Shown piece after piece: positions 56,533 through 64,000 of a stretch of DNA of 64,000 nt (position 1 is its first letter; each line of letters starts with the position of its first letter). The notes beneath the pieces were generated by a model. That model worked only from the letters and a program-made list of their open reading frames with translations, had not been told where the DNA came from and did not search any database. The stretch covers positions 76,344,260 through 76,408,259 of the forward strand of contig CM042032.1 in the NCBI GenBank assembly GCA_023525975.1, read 5' to 3'. The translations under genes were made by a program, and so were the position numbers. The DNA comes from Smallanthus sonchifolius. Taxonomy: Eukaryota > Streptophyta > Magnoliopsida > Asterales > Asteraceae.

Positions 56533-57021
56533 ATGAAGGCCGCACAAGATCGCCAGAAATCCTATGCGAATAGACGACGAAGGCCTATCGAGTTTGATGT
56601 TGGGGACAGAGTAATGTTGAAAGTGTCGCCCTGGAAGGGAATCATACGATTCAGGAAGAGAGGAAAGTTAAGTCCGAGGTTTGTCGGACCGTTCAGGATA
56701 ATGGCACGGGTTGGGGAAGTCGCTTATCGGTTGGAGTTGCCTGATGAGTTAAGTGGGATTCATCCTACCTTCCATGTATCACACTTGCGAAAGTGTTTGG
56801 CGGATGAATCGGCTCACGTACCACTTACTGACATCGAGGTCGACAACATCCTTAATTACATCGAAGAACCCGTGGCTATCTTAGACCGAAAGGAGAAGCG
56901 TTTGCGTAATAAAGTTATTCCATTGGTTAAAGTCCAATGGAGGCACTGAAAGGGATCAGAGGCTACATGGGAAACGGAGGCGGAAATGAGGGAGTCGTAC
57001 CCTCAATTATTTGACTTGTGA
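56533..57021 (+). pseudogene. Integrase C-terminus and chromodomain-like tail of the young chromovirus
   Basis: This frame continues the polyprotein: RQKSYANRRRRPIEFDVGDR, VMLKVSPWKGIIRFRKRGKL, SPRFVGPFRI, HPTFHVSHLRKCL, then VIPLVKVQWRH. A TGA at 56947-56949 interrupts it, and the same frame goes on through the chromodomain-like end (ATWETEAEMRESYP) to a TGA at 57019-57021. The stop sits where a CGA would be expected by family comparison, so it fits C-to-T decay of a methylated CpG. Two lesions (frameshift and stop) therefore silence an otherwise young element. Confidence 0.88.
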
Positions 57022-57061
57022 TAGGTTTCGGGGACGAAACCTATTATAAGGGGGGTAGACT

Positions 57062-59073
57062 TGTAACATCCCAAAAATGTCGAGAAATAAAGTTAACAAG
57101 TTCAAGCGGGCCGAAGTCGGGTCGGGTCAGTCGCGAACCGGGCTTGGGGAGGTCTCCCCTATAAATAGCCAAGGTCACCACATGTTCCTCTCATTTGCAA
57201 CTTTTAGAGAGAGAAACCGTACAGAGAGAAAGTTGGCGGATCGACCCGAGACTTCAGCAAAGTGTTACTCCATAACTCGTGAGAAGAACCTCCGGATCAG
57301 AAACTCGATTCAGGTAACGATCCGACCTAAATCTGAGTTTTAGTTCATTTTTGGGTTTTTCGGGTTTTGGGTGAAAAGGTAAGGTGTGAACGGATGAAAC
57401 TGAAAGATAATCATGGATTTGAGTTCCTTAATGGAAAACGAACGTTTTGAATGCAACAGGTTCGGGATCTTGACATGATCAGACCCGAATGCGAAAGTTA
57501 GGGTTTTCGCGAAGAACAGGTCGTGCGCACTTGCTAAGTGCGCACAGAGCAGGTCCTGCGCACTTGCTAATTGCGCAGAAGGAGGGTCCTGCGTACTTGC
57601 TAAGTGCGCAGGAGGAGGGACCTGCGCACTTGCTAAGTGCGCAGGAGGAAGGACCTGCGCACTTGCTAAGTGCGCAGGAAGCAGTGTCTGCGCACTTACT
57701 AAGTGCGCAGACATCAGAACTGGTTCAGTGAAGTTAGTATGTTAGAATGATTAAACCGTTAGAGTCGGGATTGGTCTGATGTGTATTTAGCTAATCAAAT
57801 CGGAAGTGACGTTGTTGGACCTTCGTTTAGGACAACCCATATTAGCGTATCAGGTGAGTTCTAGAGCCCTCTTTTAAATGTTTTGTTAATGTTTTTGGGC
57901 TGGTGTGCATACTTACGAAATGGTGTTTAACGAAATGATGTTTTACGAAATGATGTTTAACGAAATGATGTTTTAACGAAACGATGTTTACGAAAGGAAA
58001 GGTTTTGAAGTGTTTTTGCCAAAAAGGGTTACGAATGTTTTACGAACGGTCTAAATGAGGAAATGTTTAATGAGAAGAGAAAGAGGTAAAGGTTTTAAAG
58101 AAGTCATTACAAATCTAATCTGTCGAATGAATGGAATTGACGAATGAAGTCTGGGAAATGAGATTCCCAGCCTTGTGGTAGATTATGGACAGCGAGCCAT
58201 AGTTGCCACAAGAACAACAGGGGCATTGTCTCTGTGGCATGTCAATGGATATGATGTTGTACAACTGGTAAAGGGAGTAACGACGGTTACTCAGGGGTTA
58301 ACGTGACCCTATGTAAGGTTAAATTATGATCCGACGGTGTCATTGGCCGTGAGCCGTGGCCGTCGATGGAAATTGTCGGTTTATGGACATGAGAGCCATA
58401 AGGGCAACTGAATGGGTATTGTCGGTCCTCGCGCAGTTAGCCTTGGGGGCAATACCAAAATGGGAATTGACGGAATGTATGGTATTGTCGGTCTTCGTGC
58501 AGTTAAGCCTTAGGGGCAATACCATACTGAATGACGGAACGAAGGGTAACACAGATTTAGATAATAATGTGTGACTTAAATGAATGTTAAAAGTTTTAAT
58601 GAACGATCCGTTTAACGGTGTTTATGATTATGATGTTGATGATGATATGGGTACGAAACCTTTTTAAAGATGTTAGATTATTACATGCTTTTGTGAAAGG
58701 TTTTACTAAATGAATGATACGTTTTTGGCAAATATTGAGGTTAAAGTTTTTATGAAATGCTAGAACTCACCAGCGTAGCTGACTTTTTAGTATGCACATT
58801 CAGGTTAAGGCAGGTATGGACGATGGACGGTGATGCTTGGCAAGCGAGAAGAGTTACCCGGTCGATCATGAAGACTGGCATCCCGTTAGGAGTTGTTTAT
58901 GTTAAGTTTATGTAATTATGTTTTAAACAATGTTTACGCTTCCGCATGTATGAACAATGATGACGTTATGTTTGAATGAAATTTTCCGCTGCGTTATTTG
59001 ATATTCATGTTTAAGAACTGTTTGTGAATGAGTAAATCCAACGGGTGAGGCCTCTCGGGTTTGGGGCCTTACA
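57062..59073 (+). mobile_element. 3' LTR of the young chromovirus
   Basis: 2012 bp, TATA box at 57159-57167. It has six hairpin units instead of five and lacks 5 bases near 57795 (CTAATCAAATCGG, against CTAATCAATTCAGATCGG in the 5' LTR). Confidence 0.95.
57523..57711. repeat. Tandem palindrome array, 6 units of 33 bp
   Basis: The same array as 50593-50748 with one more unit. Variant arms occur in unit 2 (GCTAATTGCGC) and unit 3 (GCGTACTTGC). Confidence 0.97.
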
Positions 59074-59078
59074 ACACG

Positions 59079-59806
59079 CGTGGAAAAATACCCGCTTGCA
59101 AGGTGAGTTACATAGCCTCTATTTTACATTTTTATACATTTTGGGGTGAAACATTATTCATGCTACTCACATTGTTTATACGTGTTATACATGTGGACTA
59201 TATGCTTATTATTTGGATGTACGTGCATTTAAACACAAGACAACCAACTGTAATATTGATAGATCTATTGTGTCTGACCAGCCCACCCGGTTAGGGTGTT
59301 TATTACTGCATACTCGGATATAGCCTTGGGTTATATTCATACATATCGGATATAGTGGATAACTATATTCAAACATACCGGACTTAGCTGTTGTGCTATG
59401 TTCAAGCGCGTCAAACAAGGTTTGAATTGTGATTAAATAAATGATACATCGTATATGCTATGGTTAACAAAATAAACAATGAGTCGCAAAACGTTTTACA
59501 CTACTATTTACCGGAATTACTAAACCTACGTACTCACCAACTTTTTAGTTGACACTTGATTTAAATAATGTTTCAGGTTTGGATATGTGATTGCTTGCCG
59601 AAGATTTCTCCACTTAAGAACTATGGACCTAGTTAAATAAATCAATGTTTTGAACTAGACTAGGTTATTTGAAATGTATTGTATTTGGATCTTTGTTGTC
59701 TTTAAATTTAACTAATGAATTATGCAACATTTTAGTCATCATGTGCTTATGAACAATCATTCCATTGTCCGCCTCGATGATTCCGCCATCGGTCGGGGTG
59801 TGACAG
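59079..59806 (+). mobile_element. Right part of the 5' LTR of a second chromovirus
   Basis: It ends CGGTCGGGGTGTGACA just before a primer site (59812 region). It contains diverged repeats built on TCGGATATAG and CTATATTCA (59310-59405). Its left part should lie left of 50131, split off by the young element. It has no coding. Confidence 0.75.
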
Positions 59807-59808
59807 AT

Positions 59809-59824
59809 TGGTATCAGAGCCATG
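59809..59824 (+). promoter_or_regulatory. Primer binding site, initiator-Met tRNA type
   Basis: TTGGTATCAGAGCCATGG lies three bases after the LTR end TGTGACA, the normal spacing for chromoviruses. Confidence 0.85.
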
Positions 59825-60724
59825 GTTATAGGGAATTAGGTTATTAAACACAATGACCTAGACTATAACCCTAGGACTCCCTTTTATGTGTTATGTGCTA
59901 AATGATAAATTGCTGTGTGAATTATTTGTAGTTAGGTATTATTTGAATTTTCCCGAGTTTGGTACATGAGACTTATACACATACATACAAGGCTTTGATA
60001 CATGATACATACTTTACATACACATTTGACAAACAAACTTATGCAAACAAATACACTACCCATCCTTATCCATACTCTTTCCTAATCCGTATTAATTGCA
60101 ATAATTCCTACACATTTTATACTCATAGACTCTCAAGTCTATCAAAATCTTGAAAATCTCATCAACGACTTAATTTCTTGAGACCAGTAAAGGACACGTG
60201 CAATCTGGAAGGGTGACACATGTACATTGGGTTTTCTGTCTAGGAAAGCATTTCGTATAAATCCAAATAAACGGATTCGTATGCTTTCCTGGGAATTCCT
60301 GAAGTGAATGTTTACCTATAGGCTAAAGCATGTCTCTTCGAAAGTTTCGGGGAATTATTTAACGTTGATAAGTCAATGTATTCGCAAGGATACAATCCGA
60401 ACTTAAACTCAAAATTTGGGGACGTTATAGCAAGATAGGAAGAACTAGACGAACATGCAAAGCAAATCATTATTACGGGTGCACACGTAATGACGATTTG
60501 TAGTGCATGCAAGTCCCGGCAATTCCTATTATGCAAATAAAGGTCTATAACATCATGTCCTACCCGAAATAGATGACTTAGTTTCCCCCATCAACTTAGA
60601 ATAAATACACATGCACTGGCACGCGTCATGAGGAATCCCGTTTTTCTGCTTACATTATTTCCCGCTATAACTCGTATATATCCATCTTATCTAAAATATC
60701 ATTGTCTTTTCTTATGGTGTTAGA
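59825..60724 (+). other. Leader of the second chromovirus
   Basis: About 900 bp between primer site and gag, without a convincing frame. Leaders of this length are usual in the family. Confidence 0.55.
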
Positions 60725-61672
60725 ATGCCTCCTCGTCGTGCAAACTCTAGCACTTCTAACCCGGATCTTGCTACTCTTCTTGCCCAGCTGGTAGGGCAAA
60801 TGACCCAAGCAAATAACAACAGTGACGGGTCTCACAACATCCAAGGGAATGGTGGTACCAACCCGCCTCAATGCACGTTTAAGCACTTTAACTCGTGCAA
60901 TCCTACAAAATTCTTCGGGACTGAAGGTGCTACCGGCCTACTTCAATGGTTTGAAAGCATGGAAAGCACATTCCTAAACAGTGACTGTCCCGATAATCTT
61001 CGGGTTCGCTATGCCACAAGTGTACTTCAAAAGAGAGCCCTCACCTGGTGGAACGGTGAGAAACGCACTCGTGGTGCTGAGGTTGCTACATCCTTATCAT
61101 GGGATGATCTGAAGAAGGCCATGACTGATGAATTCTGTCCTCGAAATGAAATGAGGAAGCTCGAGACTGAGTTTTGGGATCTTGCCCAAGACAGCGGGGA
61201 TAATCTGGCTTACACCACCCGGTTCCAAGAGCTAAGTCTGTTGGTGCCTCATATGATAACTCCCCTTACTCGGGGAATTGAAAAATACATAGGCGGCCTG
61301 CCTATGCAAATTCAAGATGCTGTGCTAGGAAGCAATCCTCCTACACTCGAAGCTGCTATCCGTCTATCTGCTACACTATCCGACAACCATGTCAAAGTCG
61401 GAACCTTAACAAGAAAGGGTTCCAAGAAGGTTGTTTCTACTCTTGCGGCCGTCAAAGTTGTAAAACCCGAGTCTTCTAACCGCAACAAGAAACGAAAGGG
61501 TCGAAACTTCGCAGCCGTAACTCCCGCTGTACCTACTATTCAAGCGGCCCCCTGGGTCAAAACCCGAAAACTTATCTGGGCCCGAATCCCCAATGCCAGA
61601 CCTGCAAGTACCATCATCCTGCCAATCTACCATGCCGATTGTGTTCAAGCTGCGGGCGATATGGACACGTAG
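60725..61672 (+). pseudogene. Chromovirus gag (second element), frameshifted at the end
   Basis: From ATG (MPPRRANSSTSNPDLATLLA) a Retrotrans_gag capsid domain spans residues about 50-205: FKHFNSCNPTKFFG, LQWFESMESTFL, ALTWWNGEKRTRG, MTDEFCPRNEMRKLETEFWD, FQELSLLVPHMITP and EKYIGGLPMQIQ. A basic region (KKRKGR) follows. The last 30 or so residues are out of frame: the zinc-knuckle coding (CQTCKYHHPA and onward) begins in the next frame near 61596, so an indel lies near 61540-61595. In the intact family gag and pol are one frame. Confidence 0.9.
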
Positions 61673-63525
61673 TCACTACTTGCCGTACTCGTCCTCCCGT
61701 CCATCAAGCTGCTCCAGCCAACCACCCAATCTATCCGGCACCACTCAATGGTCGGGCATGTTACGAATGTGGAGACCCAAACCATTTCCGTGACCGATGC
61801 CCAAAACTTCATCATCAAAGTGGTCCTCAAGGACGAGCGTTTAACATAAACGCTAATGAGGCTCAAGCAAACAACGACGTGATAAACGGTACGTTTCTCG
61901 TAAACAATCATTATGCATCCGTTTTATTTGATACCGGTGCCGATAGGAGTTTTGTATCTCTTACCTTTGAATCTCGACTTACTAAACAAAGAACGAAACT
62001 TGACAATTCTTACTCCGTGGAGATAGCAAACGGAAAATCTATTACTATAAATTCTGTTATCCGCGACTGCAATCTCGAGCATAATAATCACAAATTCTCT
62101 GTTGATCTCCTTCCAATGCAATTGGGAAGTTTCGATATTATAATTGGCATGGACTGGTTATCCAAGCACCATGCCGAGGTTATTTGCCACGAAAAGTGCA
62201 TTCGTATACCTCTCCCTTCGGGCGACACGTTAGTTATTTTCGGTGAAAAACCATGTCGTGGTCTTCAAATCATGTCTTGCACATTGGTACAAAAGTACTT
62301 GCGGAAAAAGTACGTTGCCTACTTGGCCCACATAGTTGACACAAAAGACAAGGGTAAGAAATTGCAAGACATTCCAATCATTCAAGATTTTCCCGAAATA
62401 TTCCCCGAGGATTTACCTGGTCTTCCTCCCCCTAGACAAGTGGAGTTTCGTATTGACCTTGTGCCCGGGGCAACTCCCGTGGCAAAAGCCCCCTATCGTC
62501 TTGCACCTTCCGAGATGCAAGAGCTTGCAAGTCAATTACAAGAACTCTCATCCAAAGGATTCATCCGCCCGAGCCATTCACCTTGGGGTGCTCCCGTGTT
62601 GTTCGTAAAGAAAAAGGACGGATCGTTTCGAATGTGCATCGATTATCGTGAACTCAACAAGCTTACAATTAAGAACCGTTATCCTTTACCCCGCATCGAC
62701 GATCTTTTCGATCAGCTTCAAGGTTCAACATGTTTCTCCAAGATTGACCTTCATTCCGGGTACCATCAACTTCGTGTTCTTGATGAAGACATTCCGAAGA
62801 CTGCCTTTCGGACTAGGTACGGTCACTACGAATTCATGGTCATGCCATTCGGTTTGACTAATGCACCTGCGGTCTTCATGGACCTCATGAACCGTGTATG
62901 CAAACCTTATTTGTACAAGTTCGTGATCGTTTTCATTGACGACATTCTCATCTATTCTAAAACGAAAGCGGAACATGAACAACATCTTCGTTTGATTTTG
63001 GAACTCTTGAAGAAAGAACAACTATACGCCAAGTTCTCCAAGTGTGAATTCTGGCTAAAAGAGGTTCAATTTTTGGGACACATAGTCAACGATAAGGGAA
63101 TTCATGTGGACCCAGAAAAGATCGAGGCGGTAAAGAATTGGAGTACTCCTAAGACTCCTACCGAGATTCGTTCATTCCTTGGACTAGCAGGTTACTATCG
63201 TCGTTTCATCTCAAATTTCTCCAAGATTGCGGTCCCGCTCACTGCCTTGACTCACAAAGGTAAGCACGACGAGTGGGGACCCAAGCAAGAGAAAGCTTTT
63301 CAAACTCTAAAGCACAAGCTCTGCAATGCTCCTATTCTAACTCTTCCTAGTGGTAATGACGACTTTGTCGTTTATTGTGATGCATCCAACCAAGGTCTTG
63401 GTTGTGTTCTTATGCAACGAGGTCAAGTAATTGCATACGCATCACGTCAACTCAAAGTCCATGAGAAGAACTATATGACCCATGATCTCGAGCTTGGTGC
63501 TGTCGTTTTCGCCTTGAAAATTTAG
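61596..63525 (+). pseudogene. Chromovirus zinc knuckles, protease, RT and start of RNase H (second element)
   Basis: In this frame: knuckles CSSCGRYGHVVTTC and CYECGDPNHFRDRC (about 61640-61800), protease FDTGADRSFVS (near 61928-61960), RT from EDLPGLPPPRQVEFRIDLVP through YPLPRIDDLFDQLQ to FIDDILIYSK (near 62935-62964), and RNase H YCDASNQGLGCVLMQRG. It ends at a TAG (63523-63525) where the related element has a tryptophan codon. Active-site residues of protease and RT are present. The ATG at 61639 is only the first Met after the frameshift and not a true start. Confidence 0.92.
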
Positions 63526-64000
63526 AGACACTATCTATATGGCACCAAATGCGTGGTTTTCACCGACCACAAAAGTCTCCAGCATATTTTCAATCAAAAA
63601 GAGCTTAATATGAGGCAACGACGATGGGTTGAACTTCTAAACGACTGCGAGATTCGCTACCACCTTAGCAAGGCAAACGTTGTAGCCGACGCCTTGAGTC
63701 ATAAAGATCGTATCATGCTTCATAGTGTTTATATTCATAACGATATCCAAGCCCGTATTCTCAAAGCACAACACACCTCGGTTACCGAGGGAAACATGTA
63801 TCAAGAGATGGCATGTGGTGTAGAACTCTTGCTAGAAACCAAAGCCAACGGTCTATTGCATTACTTGGACCGTATCTGGGTTCTCGATCGCGACGATCTT
63901 CGTATATTTTTGATGAATGAGTCCCATAAAACTCGATATTCGGTACATCCCGGAGCTGATAAGATGTACATGGGTCTCCGTCAGCAATATTGGTGGCCCG
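63526..64000 (+). pseudogene. RNase H end and integrase start (second element), cut by the window end
   Basis: The same frame continues after the TAG: HYLYGTKCVVFTDHKSLQHI, RQRRWVELLNDCEIRYH (two residues shorter than in the relative), KANVVADALSHKD, then the integrase zinc-binding start NESHKTRYSVHPGADKMYMG and YWWP at the window edge. The integrase core, chromodomain and 3' LTR must lie beyond 64000. Confidence 0.9.

Larger units (their letters stand above)
50132..59073 (+). mobile_element. Complete, young Ty3/gypsy chromovirus (Tekay/Del-like)
   Basis: LTRs 50132-52115 (1984 bp) and 57062-59073 (2012 bp), TGTAACATCCC...GGGGCCTTACA, are flanked by the exact TSD ACACG (50127-50131, 59074-59078). 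The primer site TGGTATCAGAGCAATAG lies at 52119-52135 (initiator-Met type). A gag-pol frame of 1356 codons is followed, after a frameshift, by the integrase C-terminus and chromodomain-like tail. The polypurine tract is AAGGGGGG near 57049-57056. LTR identity is roughly 99% by eye, so insertion is recent. The 28-bp length difference equals one extra 33-bp hairpin unit minus a 5-bp indel. Confidence 0.97.

Overview
The window is plant nuclear DNA, most likely from a large-genome eudicot. The one clear host gene is an intronless GT8 gene of the plant GATL family, and nearly everything else is transposon DNA of plant lineages: Ty3/gypsy chromoviruses, Athila-like elements, Ty1/copia, hAT and Mutator MITEs, Helitrons and tRNA-derived SINEs. 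The composition suggests Asteraceae, but that is inference only.

Layout. 1-1593: decayed Tekay-like chromovirus pol on the + strand. 1630-7445: Athila-like element on the - strand with gag and protease but no RT or integrase. 7446-8560: copia pol remnant, then a SINE with a 13-bp target duplication. 10310-10759: 450-bp foldback MULE-MITE with a 9-bp TSD. 11430-12010: PIF/Harbinger-like remnant. 12957-13991: the GATL gene, with a foldback element just downstream. 16185-18219: gag-only copia element carrying a hAT MITE in its 3' LTR. 18400-19394: hAT element containing an identical 225-bp tandem duplication. 19652-20134: Helitron. 20554-25553: decayed copia element related to the one at 16185. 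26092-32221: copia element on the - strand, split by an 1883-bp solo gypsy LTR. 32242-38150: SINEs, MITEs, Helitrons and a solo LTR. 40598-47696: long-TIR element split by a complete RT-less Athila-like LTR element at 40633-46505. 47832-48339: Helitron. 50132-59073: complete, young 8.9-kb chromovirus with TSD ACACG, inserted into the LTR of another chromovirus whose coding region runs off the window at 64000.

The most unusual signal crosses element families. At least five otherwise distinct LTR elements carry clusters of short, near-perfect palindromes with tiny loops in their LTRs, leaders or 3' non-coding regions. The copia array (core GCGAACTTGCTAAGTTCGC) and the young chromovirus array (core GCGCACTTGCTAAGTGCGC) share the same CTTGCTAAG centre. 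The two Athila-like elements use CTCGCG/CGCGAG and CTTCGCG/CGCGAAG arms in a matching 4 + 4 arrangement. In the young chromovirus the array differs by exactly one 33-bp unit between its two LTRs, so it has changed since insertion.

The retroelement proteins would cooperate in particle formation, reverse transcription and integration, but every pol here is damaged. The youngest (52446-57021) has one frameshift and one nonsense codon. The RT-less Athila-like elements could only have moved with proteins supplied by relatives.
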